A stretch of DNA of 64,000 bases from an uncultured Eubacteriales bacterium (GTDB lineage Bacteria > Bacillota > Clostridia > Oscillospirales > Oscillospiraceae), in assembly GCA_958402445.1 (NCBI GenBank), contig CATXTO010000001.1, forward strand, positions 62,001-126,000. The letters are read 5' to 3'. The first letter of the stretch is position 1. Every line of letters starts with the position of its first letter. Positions 42,526 to 51,223 of this stretch are shown here, piece by piece. The notes beneath the pieces are model-generated. The model did not search any database. It worked only from the letters and a program-made list of their open reading frames with translations, and was not told the origin of the DNA. The translations under genes were made by a program, and so were the position numbers.

Positions 42526-42682
42526 AAAGCTGCCTCCTTTGCCAGAAGTTAGTAATCCGCCGCCTGCGGGAACCAAAAGGCAAATAGCTGCATATCCTAA
42601 AATTTAGGGCAGCGGAACGCGCGGATGCCGCGGCGCCTAGGGCGCGGCTTTTTGCGCGGGTTTGCTTTCGGTTATTATTCCT

Positions 42683-42691
42683 ATTATAGCA
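42683..42691 (-). promoter_or_regulatory. Extended -10 promoter for the 42525 gene
   Basis: The minus strand has TGCTATAAT, an extended -10 element, with no good -35. The 150-nt leader is GC-rich and structured (GCGCGG and GGCGCC stretches, 42600-42660), unexplained. Confidence 0.5.
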
Positions 42692-42742
42692 TATGACGCA
42701 GAGAATTCCATAGGAAAAAATAAAGCAGAATAAAAATAGGGC

Positions 42743-42771
42743 TTGTTTTCCAGAAAACCGTAGCGTATAGT
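42743..42771 (+). promoter_or_regulatory. Promoter for ddl
   Basis: TTGTTT (42743-42748) and TATAGT (42766-42771) are 17 bp apart, starting transcription near 42778. Confidence 0.6.
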
Positions 42772-42812
42772 ATAACAGTAAAAATTTCCACATGAGAAAA
42801 GAGGCGTTTGTG

Positions 42813-43880
42813 TTGAGAAAGTTAAGCGTCTGTATCCTGTTTGGAGGGGTCTCTCCGGAGCATGAGGTGTCGTGCCGCTCTGCAGAATCCGTCTTGAACA
42901 ACATTGACCAGTCAAAATACAATTTATTTCCGGTGGGAATCACCAAGCGCGGGGATTGGATTCATTTTACCGGCGATGATTACAGCATGCTACCGTCCGG
43001 CGCCTGGGAGTCCTATCCGGACAACCGCAGGGCGGCAATTTCTCCCGTGCGAGGTCAGGGCCTGCTGACCTTTGAAGGGGATTGTGTGGTGCGGGAGCGT
43101 ATCGACGTGGTGTTTCCCGTGCTGCATGGAGAAAACGGCGAGGATGGCGCGGTGCAGGGTTTGCTGCAGCTGGCGGGAATTCCGTTTGTGGGTTCGCATG
43201 TACCGGCCTCCGCTGTGGCGATGGACAAGACGCTGACAAAGCTGGTGGCCGATCAGATGGGCGTGCGGCAGGCCGCGTGGCTTTTGGTCTGGAGCAAGGA
43301 TTTGGGCGGAAAAATGGAGTCAGTTTTAAACCGGGTCGAACAACGGTTTTCCTATCCTCTTTTTGTCAAGCCCGCCGGGACTGGCTCCTCCGTCGGTGTT
43401 TCCAAGGTGAGAGATCGTCGGGGGCTGCAGGAGGCGCTGGAGCTCGCGGCCAGATACGATCAGAAAATCCTGGTTGAGGAGTTTATCAATGGACAGGAAG
43501 TGGAAGTCGCTGTGATGGGGAACGGTAATCCGGTTGCGTCCATCTGCGGAGAGATCGTCTCTGGTGTGGAATTCTACGACTACGAGGCGAAGTACCTGTC
43601 GGACACGGCCATGACTTATATTCCGGCCCGTATCCCAGAGGCGGCGGAGGAGGCCATTCGAGAGGCGGCGGTCCGGATTTATAGGGCGGTTGGCTGTCGG
43701 GGTTTGGCACGTGTGGATTTCTTTGTGACCCGTCAGGAAGGGGAGGTTGTATTCAATGAGATCAACACAATGCCTGGCTTTACTTCCATTTCCATGTATC
43801 CAAAGCTTTTTGCCGCCAGCGGGATTCCCTATCCGGAGCTTTTGGACCAATTGATTGCACTGGCGTCAGATACGGAGTAG
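42813..43880 (+). CDS. ddl: D-alanine--D-alanine ligase
   Basis: The 355-residue ATP-grasp enzyme makes the D-Ala-D-Ala dipeptide for peptidoglycan. It begins CILFGGVSPEHEVSCRSA, followed by HGENGEDGAVQGLL, KPAGTGSSVGVSKV and NEINTMPGFTSISMYPKL. The TTG start at 42813 has GAGG eight bases upstream; ATG 42792 has no RBS and lies close to the predicted transcript start, and GTG 42810 is also possible. A DUF1934 gene follows after 6 bp. Confidence 0.93.
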   Translation: MRKLSVCILFGGVSPEHEVSCRSAESVLNNIDQSKYNLFPVGITKRGDWIHFTGDDYSMLPSGAWESYPDNRRAAISPVRGQGLLTFEGDCVVRERIDVVFPVLHGENGEDGAVQGLLQLAGIPFVGSHVPASAVAMDKTLTKLVADQMGVRQAAWLLVWSKDLGGKMESVLNRVEQRFSYPLFVKPAGTGSSVGVSKVRDRRGLQEALELAARYDQKILVEEFINGQEVEVAVMGNGNPVASICGEIVSGVEFYDYEAKYLSDTAMTYIPARIPEAAEEAIREAAVRIYRAVGCRGLARVDFFVTRQEGEVVFNEINTMPGFTSISMYPKLFAASGIPYPELLDQLIALASDTE

Positions 43881-43886
43881 CCCATC

Positions 43887-44330
43887 ATGCGCCAGGATGT
43901 GATGCTGACCATTCGGGGAGAGCAGCGCTATGAGGGCCAGGAGCCTGAAGTGATCGAGCTGGTAACAGAGGGAATCTTGGAGTCCATGGAGGATGGGGCG
44001 TGGCGGCTTTCCTATGAGGAAAGCGATTTAACAGGTCTGCAGGGAACCACCACCATGTTCCATGTTCAGCCGGGCTATGTGGTGCTGTCCCGTACCGGAA
44101 CGGTACAGTCCGAGATGATTTTTGAAGAGGGCGTCCGGCACGATTCCCTCTATCAGTTGGACGTAGGGGCGCTGATGATTTGTGTCTGCGCCAAACGCAT
44201 TCGCGCGGATTTATCTGAAAATGGCGGGAAGCTGGACGTATTGTATACCGTAACGGTGGAGCAGACGATGGCGGGCACAGTCCGCTACCAGATTTCCGTA
44301 CGACCACTGACATATATGGGAGAGTCCTAG
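43887..44330 (+). CDS. DUF1934 (YwiB-like) beta-barrel protein
   Basis: The 147-residue protein has the DUF1934 pattern: QDVMLTIRGEQRYEGQEPEV, WRLSYEESDLTGLQGTTT, and YTVTVEQTMAGTVRYQISV. The family is a small calycin-like barrel of unknown function common in Firmicutes. It follows ddl closely and ends in a terminator that overlaps its stop. Confidence 0.82.
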   Translation: MRQDVMLTIRGEQRYEGQEPEVIELVTEGILESMEDGAWRLSYEESDLTGLQGTTTMFHVQPGYVVLSRTGTVQSEMIFEEGVRHDSLYQLDVGALMICVCAKRIRADLSENGGKLDVLYTVTVEQTMAGTVRYQISVRPLTYMGES

Positions 44331-44349
44331 ACGGGCTCTCCCGTTTTTT
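44318..44349 (+). terminator. Terminator of the ddl operon
   Basis: GGGAGAG (44318-44324) pairs with CTCTCCC (44336-44342), followed by GTTTTTTA. The stem includes the stop codon of the DUF1934 gene. Confidence 0.8.
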
Positions 44350-45904
44350 ATGGCGTCAGTTGCGCTACGCACCGGCGGATCAGGTCTGTGCAGGTCACAG
44401 CGTCAGGGAACCATTGGCGGCCAATTCGGTTGGAGGCTGTGGTATAGACAGCGTTTCCTCCGAAAAATTCGTTGGGACTGCCGGGCGCAATCAGAGACCC
44501 GTTAAAAAGCAATGCGCAGCGGTGCGCCACCTCTGCACAAAACTCCACGTCGTGACTGACGATAACCATACAGACTCCCTGCTCGGCGAACCGGCGGAGC
44601 AATTTTGCCAGGCGGTCCCGGAAGCCTGGGTCTATGCCACGGGTGGGCTCGTCCAACAAAAGGATTTGAGGCGCCTGCCGCAAAGCCAGGGCGATGGCAG
44701 CGCGCTGGATCTCTCCGCAGGAAAGCCTTTCCGGGCTCCGGTCCAACAGGTGGTCCAAACCCATCTCCCGAACCAGGGGTTCCGTCCCATTCCAATGCTG
44801 CCGAAGCGGGGCATTCCCCAGAGCGGGGAGCGGGTCCTGCGGCACAAGGAGGAAATCGGAATCCTTATGAACCGGTTTCCCATGTAGCAGGACCTTGCCG
44901 CTGTAGGGGCGGAGCGCACCGGACAAAACACCGAGCATGGTGCTTTTGCCCACGCCGTTTCCGCCGACAACCGCAAAAATCTCCCCCTCGTGCAAGGAAA
45001 AAGAGAGCTCCCGAAGGACATCAGGACGATCTTTTTCATAACGGAACCATACCCGGCGCAGCTCCAGCACGGTGGGCTTGGGCGGATGCGGCGAGTCCGG
45101 CGCCGGGGCAACGGGAGTGAGCTGGCCGCGTTCTAGGGCAGCCCTGCACTGCCCAATTGTGATGGAGCAGGGACCAGGGAGGGACAGGGCGGCATGGAGC
45201 CGCACAGGGGTTGTCATACAAGCGTGATTTTTTTGCTGTGCTTGCAGCAGATGCTGCGCCACGGCTTGCGGCGCGCCTTGGGTCACGAGGATCCCGTCGC
45301 AGAGCACACCCACCTGGTCGGCCATGGGAAACAGCTCCTCGGTTCTATGCTCGGACAAAATCACAGTCAGGCAAAGCTCTCTGCAAAGCCGCCGCAGCAG
45401 GTTTACCAGCGCGCCCGCGGCAATGGGGTCCAGCTGCGCGGTGGGTTCATCCAGCACCAAAAGCTTAGCGCCCGCAGCCAGAGCACCAGTCACGCAAAGA
45501 AGCTGCCGCTGGCCGCCGGAAAGCTGCTCCGTTGGCAGGTCCAGCCAAGGCGCCAGATCGAAGTACCCAATGGTCTCTTCCAGTCTACGTTTTGCCACTT
45601 CGGCAGGCAAGTGAGCCAATTGGGCCTGCAGATACGACCGGGGAGTTTTTGCGCAAGTCAAAAGGGCTTCCGGCCTCTGCGGGACAAAGGACGCGGTTCC
45701 GTGTACGCATATCAACCCGGATTTGGTCCCATCGGGTTGTACGGGGGCGGCCAGCAATCTGAGCAGGGTGGTTTTTCCGCTTCCGGAGGGCCCTAAAAGC
45801 AAAAACAACGACCCCGCCTCCACCTCACAGCAGATGTCCCGGAGGGTGGGCGCTGTTGCTTGGGGAAAGGAAAAAGAAAGATGGGATACGGTAACAATGG
45901 GCAT
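44348..45904 (-). CDS. Tandem ABC transporter ATP-binding protein (ECF/EcfA-like)
   Basis: The 518-residue protein contains two complete ATPase domains. The first (about 1-225) has Walker A GPSGSGKT, signature LSGGQ and Walker B LLVLDEP. The second (about 285-480) has GGNGVGKS, a degenerate signature LSCGE and ILLLDEP. Two fused domains of this kind drive ECF vitamin or cobalt-type importers (YkoD-like). No T or S component lies nearby, so partners must be elsewhere. ATG 45904 gives PIVTVSHLSFSF; AGGGGG lies about nine bases upstream. Confidence 0.85.
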   Translation of the reverse strand: MPIVTVSHLSFSFPQATAPTLRDICCEVEAGSLFLLLGPSGSGKTTLLRLLAAPVQPDGTKSGLICVHGTASFVPQRPEALLTCAKTPRSYLQAQLAHLPAEVAKRRLEETIGYFDLAPWLDLPTEQLSGGQRQLLCVTGALAAGAKLLVLDEPTAQLDPIAAGALVNLLRRLCRELCLTVILSEHRTEELFPMADQVGVLCDGILVTQGAPQAVAQHLLQAQQKNHACMTTPVRLHAALSLPGPCSITIGQCRAALERGQLTPVAPAPDSPHPPKPTVLELRRVWFRYEKDRPDVLRELSFSLHEGEIFAVVGGNGVGKSTMLGVLSGALRPYSGKVLLHGKPVHKDSDFLLVPQDPLPALGNAPLRQHWNGTEPLVREMGLDHLLDRSPERLSCGEIQRAAIALALRQAPQILLLDEPTRGIDPGFRDRLAKLLRRFAEQGVCMVIVSHDVEFCAEVAHRCALLFNGSLIAPGSPNEFFGGNAVYTTASNRIGRQWFPDAVTCTDLIRRCVAQLTP

Positions 45905-45981
45905 TTGGGGCAACCCCCTTTGCATATTTCATGTCATTCCTCAGTTTATCCGGGAGAGGGGAAATTGTCAAGAAAGCTCGG

Positions 45982-46010
45982 TTGTCTTTTTCTCAATTGT
46001 TTGGTATAAT
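45982..46010 (+). promoter_or_regulatory. Promoter for the solute-binding lipoprotein
   Basis: TTGTCT (45982-45987) and TATAAT (46005-46010) are 17 bp apart. The roughly 92-nt leader can close on itself through GCAGCCC (46021-46027) and GGGCTGC (46077-46083); no known riboswitch is recognised. Confidence 0.75.
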
Positions 46011-46108
46011 ATCGAACACAGCAGCCCACCGCAGGGCGTTTCGTCCAGGTTCAGGCGCGGACCGGTACCATGATTGGGGCTGCAGGATAAATTAATGGAG
46101 CGTTCGGA

Positions 46109-46909
46109 ATGAAAAAAATCAGAATTGCAGCGGCTTTGTGTGTCGTTCTCATGGTAGGTGGTTTCACTGGGTGCGCAAAAAAGGACAGAGCGCCAAAAAC
46201 CAAGGATCTTCAAAAGGTGCAGGAGGCTGGGACGCTGCGCGTTGGAGTGACAGAATGCCCGCCCTTTAGCAGCAGGTCTGCGGAAGGAGCTTGGTCAGGG
46301 TTTGACGTGGAGCTGGCGCAGGCGCTGTGTGAGAAGCTGGGCGTGGCGGCGGATTTTGCGCCGCTGGACTGGGAGACCCGGACGCAGGCCCTTGCGGATG
46401 GGACCGTGGATTGCCTCTGGAGCGGTCTTACGGCCCGTTCGGATTTAACGGAGGCGCTGGATTTTTCTGAAAGCTACTTGGCCAGCCGCCCTTGTGTAGT
46501 GGTGGCCGCGGAGACGGCGGATACCTGGGATAATGCAGTGGCTTTTCAGGGAGCCAAGCTGGCGGCGGAGGCGGAGTCGGCAGGGGAAAGCGCCGCGTCT
46601 TTGTGCCTGCCCGGTGCGCAGCTTGTTCAGGCATCCAGTCAGGCTCAGGCGCTGGTAGCGGTTACGGCGGGAACGGCCGATGCCGCAGTGGTGGATTTGT
46701 TGGTGGGGTTGGCTGCGGTTAAAAATCAATCAGAGCTTGCCGTGCTAGATCATTTGGAATTGGGAACGGAGGAGTTTGCCGTTGCTCTACGCAAGGGTAG
46801 CGACTTGACCGCCCGTTTCAATGAGGGTTTGGCGGAGTTGGAACGGGACGGGACGTTGAAGACCCTGGCCGAGAAATACGGCCTCACTGACAGCATGATT
46901 GCCGGTTAG
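46109..46909 (+). CDS. Amino-acid type ABC transporter substrate-binding lipoprotein
   Basis: The 266-residue protein has a lipoprotein signal peptide (MVGGFTGC, Cys about 22) and a periplasmic-binding-protein type 2 fold of the SBP_bac_3 class. It shows AGTLRVGVTECPPFSSR, WSGFDVELAQALCEKLG, WSGLTARSDLTEALDFSESY and AEKYGLTD at the end. The ligand is probably a polar amino acid. Permease and ATPase genes are not adjacent, so it is an orphan. GGAG stands ahead of ATG. Confidence 0.88.
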   Translation: MKKIRIAAALCVVLMVGGFTGCAKKDRAPKTKDLQKVQEAGTLRVGVTECPPFSSRSAEGAWSGFDVELAQALCEKLGVAADFAPLDWETRTQALADGTVDCLWSGLTARSDLTEALDFSESYLASRPCVVVAAETADTWDNAVAFQGAKLAAEAESAGESAASLCLPGAQLVQASSQAQALVAVTAGTADAAVVDLLVGLAAVKNQSELAVLDHLELGTEEFAVALRKGSDLTARFNEGLAELERDGTLKTLAEKYGLTDSMIAG

Positions 46910-46950
46910 ACCCGAAAGCTGCGCTTGGGGTGGCATAAACACAATAGGGT

Positions 46951-46983
46951 GCGGCAGGCTGGTTGCAAAGGCCTGCCGCCTTT
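46951..46983 (+). terminator. Terminator after the solute-binding protein
   Basis: GCGGCAGGC (46951-46959) pairs with GCCTGCCGC (46971-46979), then CTTTCC. The rest of the 318-bp gap to 47227 holds only the next promoter and short CTGGA/TCCAG repeats. Confidence 0.7.
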
Positions 46984-47155
46984 CCTAGCAGAAGGACCGA
47001 AAATTTGTTTTAGGCCGCATAGAATTCCCTGGACTGCCATAGGTTGTCAGGAATCCAGCGGCTGCTTCTGGTGAAGATAAGGAAAGGTATCCAAGAAAGC
47101 CCTTCCCATGGTTCGACAGATTTTTATAATTTTTCTTAAAAACCGCGTTTCAGCC

Positions 47156-47183
47156 TTGCAAATTGGCTGAGGGGTTCTATAAT
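47156..47183 (+). promoter_or_regulatory. Promoter for the LtaS-type gene
   Basis: TTGCAA (47156-47161) and TATAAT (47178-47183) are 16 bp apart, with the start about 38 bp before GTG 47228. Confidence 0.75.
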
Positions 47184-47227
47184 AAACAGTATATTTTGAC
47201 AAATAGCGGTGGCAGGAGGGACACAGT

Positions 47228-49618
47228 GTGAGTGGTTATCAGGGGAAATTTCAAAATGGCGGCAAGCGGAAACCGGATGGGAATCTGGATCAGTCGCCGG
47301 ATGAGGCGTGGGAATCGGAGATAGACGGTGCTCCTGACTGGACGGACTTAGAGTTTGAGGATATCCCAGCGGAGGAGCGCATGGACGCAGAGCTGGAGGA
47401 ACAAACCTCTTGGGACGAGCTGCTGGGCCACTCGTCCAGTCAAACTGACCAGGTACAGCCTGACTCTTATCAGGTGTCCGCTTCCCAACCGGCCAGAGGG
47501 GAAAGACGGCTCTCCGTACAGGAGCAGAACCTGCCCCGGCAAGAGGTGGCGCCTGCTGTTCCGGTGCGGCACACCAGGGAATCCGCCAAAGGTGCAGATC
47601 CGCTGCGGAAAGTCCGGAGAAATCAGTTTTGGCTTTTGGCGTTTCAATGGCTGGTTTTGGTGTATGCAGAAATCGTACTCCGAAGCTGTACGATTTCCAG
47701 TCGGTTTTGGAGTTCGGGGCTGCTGTTTATCCTGCTATTTTCAATTGCCCCGGCTTTATTGGTATTCATTGTGACGACCAACTTTAAACCGAAAGCAAAT
47801 TATGTCATCACAGTAGTGTATACGATTGCTGTATTCGTGCTATACGCTTCCCAGTTGGTGTATTATAAGGTATTCAGCATGTTCTATTCCACGACCTCCA
47901 TGGGCCGGGCAGGTCAGGTAATGGAGTTCTGGAAAATCATTTTGCAGACAATTGGAAAAAATGCGGTACCCCTGTTGCTTTTGCTGCTGCCAATGCTGTT
48001 TGTCTCCATTTTTGGTAAACGATTTTTTAGCTTTAAAGGCGGCGCCGCTTGGCAGAGCTCCCTTTTCTTGGCTGCGTTGATGATTGTGGTGCAGCTAGTA
48101 TCCGTTTGGAGCCTGCCTATCTTCGGCAAGGATACCATGTCCCCCTATGACTTATACCACAAAACCAACGACTTGCAGGAATCTGTGGTAAAGCTGGGGA
48201 TGGGGACCGCTTTTCAAGTGGATTTGAAACGGCTATGGTTTGGCGGCGGCAGCGACGGCTCCCTGGTGCTAAGCAGCAAGCCCACGCTGCCTCCCGCTAC
48301 CTCGAATCCAGATGCGACGGACTCACCAGTGTCAACAGCGGACACTACGACACCAACGGACCCTAATGGGGGACTCAACGTGTTGAATCTGGATTTTGAT
48401 GCCCTGATTTCCGGGGAGGGGAACGCCGATATCCGGGAGATGCACGAGTATTTTGCCGGCCTGACTCCCACCAATAAAAACGAGAAGACCGGTATGTTCA
48501 AAGGGGACAATCTGATTCTCATTACCGCAGAGGGCTTCTCCTATCTGTCTATTGACCCGGAACGGACGCCTACCCTATATAAATTGCAAACTGAGGGTTT
48601 TTATTTTAAAAATTTCTATACGCCAATCTGGGGCGTATCCACCTCGGATGGAGAATACGTGGCCATGACCGGCACCATTCCCAAGTCCGGTGTTTGGAGC
48701 TTTTACCGCTCTTCGGACAACTATATGCCCCTGGTGATGTCCATGCAACTGAAAAATCAGGGGTATTCCGCCTATGCCTATCATGACCACACTTATGATT
48801 ATTACGACCGGGACCTGTCTCATCCAAATCTGGGGTATATTTACAAGGCTGTGGGAAATGGACTGGAGATTCAAAACACCTGGCCGGAGTCCGATATTGA
48901 GATGATTGATAAGACCACGGCGGAGTATATGGGGAAGGAGCCGTTCCACACCTATTATATGACAGTGTCCGGCCATATGAACTATACCTTCTCCGGCAAC
49001 TATATTGCGGGGAAAAACAAAGATCTGGTGGAAGACGAGCCGTACAGCGACAATGTGAAGGCATATTTGGCCTGTCAGATTGAGCTGGATCGTGCTTTGG
49101 AGCTGTTGCTGGAACGGCTGGAGGAGGCCGGCGTCGCAGACCGCACGGTCATTGCCTTGACCGCGGACCACTATCCCTATGGGCTCACGGTTGCCGAACA
49201 AAGCGAGTTGGCCGGGCATGACTTGGAGGAGAACTTTGAGCTGTACCGTAACGCTTGCTTTATCTACAAAAAGGGAATGACGCCGGAGACTGTCGAGCGT
49301 CCCTGTTCCTCTCTGGACCTGCTGCCGACACTGTCGAATCTGTTTGGTCTGGAGTTCGACTCCCGCCTGTATATGGGGCAGGATGTGTTTTCGGATGCCA
49401 GCCCGCTGATTGTTTTTTCTAACCGCAGCTGGATAACGGATCAAGCCACCTATAACTCTCAGACCGGCGAGGTAGTCAGTCTGACGGGGCAGGAAATCCC
49501 GGACGATTATGTGAGCGAGATTAAAAATGCCGTAAACAATAAGTTTACCATTTCAGCCAGAATTCTGGATAACGACTATTGGCGCGTTCTATTTAAAAAG
49601 GAAGAAGAATCCGGCTGA
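47228..49618 (+). CDS. LtaS-type phosphoglycerol transferase (sulfatase family)
   Basis: The 796-residue membrane protein has an acidic cytoplasmic N-terminal extension of about 130 residues, five transmembrane helices (about 135-300), a Thr/Pro/Asp-rich linker and an extracellular sulfatase domain. Catalytic features are LILITAEGFSYL (metal-binding Glu), the nucleophile Thr in GVSTSDGEYVAM, SGHMNYTF and TADHYPYG. It would polymerise or transfer glycerol phosphate from phosphatidylglycerol, made by the PgsA at 3743. The GTG start has AGGAGGG upstream. The N-terminal extension is longer than in typical LtaS. Confidence 0.85.
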   Translation: MSGYQGKFQNGGKRKPDGNLDQSPDEAWESEIDGAPDWTDLEFEDIPAEERMDAELEEQTSWDELLGHSSSQTDQVQPDSYQVSASQPARGERRLSVQEQNLPRQEVAPAVPVRHTRESAKGADPLRKVRRNQFWLLAFQWLVLVYAEIVLRSCTISSRFWSSGLLFILLFSIAPALLVFIVTTNFKPKANYVITVVYTIAVFVLYASQLVYYKVFSMFYSTTSMGRAGQVMEFWKIILQTIGKNAVPLLLLLLPMLFVSIFGKRFFSFKGGAAWQSSLFLAALMIVVQLVSVWSLPIFGKDTMSPYDLYHKTNDLQESVVKLGMGTAFQVDLKRLWFGGGSDGSLVLSSKPTLPPATSNPDATDSPVSTADTTTPTDPNGGLNVLNLDFDALISGEGNADIREMHEYFAGLTPTNKNEKTGMFKGDNLILITAEGFSYLSIDPERTPTLYKLQTEGFYFKNFYTPIWGVSTSDGEYVAMTGTIPKSGVWSFYRSSDNYMPLVMSMQLKNQGYSAYAYHDHTYDYYDRDLSHPNLGYIYKAVGNGLEIQNTWPESDIEMIDKTTAEYMGKEPFHTYYMTVSGHMNYTFSGNYIAGKNKDLVEDEPYSDNVKAYLACQIELDRALELLLERLEEAGVADRTVIALTADHYPYGLTVAEQSELAGHDLEENFELYRNACFIYKKGMTPETVERPCSSLDLLPTLSNLFGLEFDSRLYMGQDVFSDASPLIVFSNRSWITDQATYNSQTGEVVSLTGQEIPDDYVSEIKNAVNNKFTISARILDNDYWRVLFKKEEESG

Positions 49619-49640
49619 TTAATCGCATTGTAAAGAGTAA

Positions 49641-49680
49641 TATCCTGGGAAAGCAACCGACGCTTTCCCAGGATATTTTT
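49641..49680 (+). terminator. Terminator after the LtaS-type gene
   Basis: A perfect 14-bp stem (49641-49654 with 49662-49675) is followed by TTTTTG. A further GGTCCGG/CCGGACC pair lies at 49712-49751 before the inverted repeat. Confidence 0.85.
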
Positions 49681-49793
49681 GTATTTACGAAGGAAATAAG
49701 CGGCTTGGAAAGGTCCGGCATGACGAGCCATCTGGCATTCCATACCGGACCCTTGTTACCAATAGTAGAAAATTGTGGGTGGAAAAATTTAAA

Positions 49794-49819
49794 AAAATTT
49801 CGTAGAGTATCTCAATATA
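49794..49819 (+). repeat. Left 26-bp inverted repeat
   Basis: The sequence begins AAAATTTCGTAG and ends CTCAATATA; it is an exact reverse complement of 51198-51223. The match stops at both outer and inner borders (A against G, C against A), so 26 bp is the full perfect length. Confidence 0.95.
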
Positions 49820-49852
49820 CGACAGCGCAAAGTACCATAATTTCACTTTGAA

Positions 49853-49882
49853 ATAATAACAAATGATGGAAGAGTTTGTCAA
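49853..49882 (-). promoter_or_regulatory. Outward-facing promoter inside the left repeat
   Basis: On the minus strand TTGACA (49877-49882) is followed 18 bp later by TATTAT (49853-49858), or 17 bp later by TTATTA. It faces the left repeat. There is no coding gene for it to serve on that strand in the present orientation. Confidence 0.65.
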
Positions 49883-49998
49883 GGCAATCCAGTAAAAGGA
49901 CAAATTTTCTCTGTTTTTCCTAATATATTTGCGCTTAGTATAGTGTATTTGACGATTCGCCGTCAGACACAACCGTCAAATAGAAAGGATCGATGCGC

Positions 49999-51144
49999 AT
50001 GCCACGAAAGGGAGAAAACATTTATAAACGTAAGGATGGGCGTTGGGAAGGACGCTTGATTGTGGCCCGTTTTCTAGATGGTACCGCCAAGTACCGTTCC
50101 GTCTATGGTAAGACCTATACGGAAGTAAAACGAAAGCTGCAACGGGAAAAGGCCCTGCATCCAAGTACAATAACTAAAACGAGCTCCCCGACAAAGGAAA
50201 GTCAATGTCTGTCTCAGTTCACAATTGAGTGGCTGCAAAGCATGAAACCCAGGATAAAAGAGGCGTCCTGGAATAAGTATTGTAATCTTGTGGAGCGATA
50301 TATTCTTCCGCAATTGGGAGCGTGTAGGCCTGCCCAGCTCACATTTTCCAAAATCGAAAAGTTTGCTCAGCATCTGCTATTAAACGGAGGGATTAACAAT
50401 GCGGCGCTGTCAGCCAAGACGGTTATGGATACTCTTTCCGTCCTAAAGGGTGTGTTTCGTTATGCCGCCAATAATTATGGCCTGGCCTTATGTGATCTGC
50501 GGCAGATCAGCATTCATTCAAAGGAACGCCAAATGAGAGTCTTAAATCACCAGGAACAAGAAAAGCTGGTTGAATATCTGTGCGAAAATCCTAGCTTAAA
50601 AAATACTGGAATCTTAGTCGCCTTGTTTACGGGAGTTCGGATTGGGGAACTTTGTGCTCTAAAATGGGAAAGCATTCACCTTGACACGGAAGTAATTCAC
50701 ATCAGCCATACCATGCAGCGCATGCAAAAATTAGAGAACAGAGGGGGCACCAAAACGCATATTGTCATCACCGCGCCGAAAAGCTCTTGTTCCATCCGAG
50801 AAATTCCAATTCCTGGTTTTTTAATCAATATTTTAAAAAAGCAGGTCACCGCAAATCGTTGCTTTTTACTATCTGGTTTAGAGCAAAAGCAAATTGAACC
50901 CCGAAATCTGCAAAACCACTTTAAAAACGTATTAAAAAAGGCGGGAATCCCGCCGGCAAATTTTCACGCGCTCCGACACACCTTCGCGACCAGGAGCATA
51001 GAACTGGGCTTTGATATTAAAAGCCTGAGCGAAATTCTGGGGCATGCAAATGTGAATATCACACTCAATAAGTACGTGCATCCTTCCATGAAACTAAAGA
51101 GGGAAAATATGGAAAAGCTGTCTAGCTTAATTGCCGTCAACTAA
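49999..51144 (+). CDS. Tyrosine-type site-specific recombinase
   Basis: The 381-residue protein has an N-terminal AP2-like arm-binding region (NIYKRKDGRWEGRLIV), a SAM-like core-binding domain (about 75-170) and a catalytic domain. Catalytic residues are Arg214 in FTGVRIGEL, His323 and Arg326 in HALRHTFA, His349 in LGHANVNIT and Tyr359 in NKYVHPS, so it looks active. ATG 49999 is preferred because AAAGGA ends nine bases upstream; ATG 49993 is too close. The gene is more AT-rich than its neighbours, a sign of transfer. It is the obvious enzyme for the 26-bp repeats around it. Confidence 0.9.
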   Translation: MPRKGENIYKRKDGRWEGRLIVARFLDGTAKYRSVYGKTYTEVKRKLQREKALHPSTITKTSSPTKESQCLSQFTIEWLQSMKPRIKEASWNKYCNLVERYILPQLGACRPAQLTFSKIEKFAQHLLLNGGINNAALSAKTVMDTLSVLKGVFRYAANNYGLALCDLRQISIHSKERQMRVLNHQEQEKLVEYLCENPSLKNTGILVALFTGVRIGELCALKWESIHLDTEVIHISHTMQRMQKLENRGGTKTHIVITAPKSSCSIREIPIPGFLINILKKQVTANRCFLLSGLEQKQIEPRNLQNHFKNVLKKAGIPPANFHALRHTFATRSIELGFDIKSLSEILGHANVNITLNKYVHPSMKLKRENMEKLSSLIAVN

Positions 51145-51152
51145 AGTGGTCA

Positions 51153-51195
51153 AAGGCCGCCAGCCCCGGAAATACTTGGGGTTACGCGGCCTTTT
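51153..51195 (+). terminator. Terminator of the recombinase gene, inside the right repeat
   Basis: AAGGCCGC (51153-51160) pairs with GCGGCCTT (51186-51193), with an inner CCCC/GGGG helix, then TTCTT. It insulates the genes on the right from recombinase transcription in the present orientation. Confidence 0.85.
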
Positions 51196-51197
51196 CT

Positions 51198-51223
51198 TAT
51201 ATTGAGATACTCTACGAAATTTT
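51198..51223 (+). repeat. Right 26-bp inverted repeat
   Basis: This is the exact reverse complement of 49794-49819 and lies 338 bp before the surface-protein gene. Confidence 0.95.

Larger units (their letters stand above)
49794..51223 (+). mobile_element. Putative invertible DNA segment with its own tyrosine recombinase
   Basis: A 1430-bp unit is bounded by perfect 26-bp inverted repeats (49794-49819 and 51198-51223) and contains one gene, a tyrosine recombinase, plus its terminator just inside the right repeat. An outward promoter (49853-49882, minus strand) lies just inside the left repeat. In the present orientation that promoter points left, away from the surface genes at 51562-58711; inversion would make it read right through the repeat into them. 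No target duplication is visible at the ends, which argues against a simple transposon. Confidence 0.6.
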
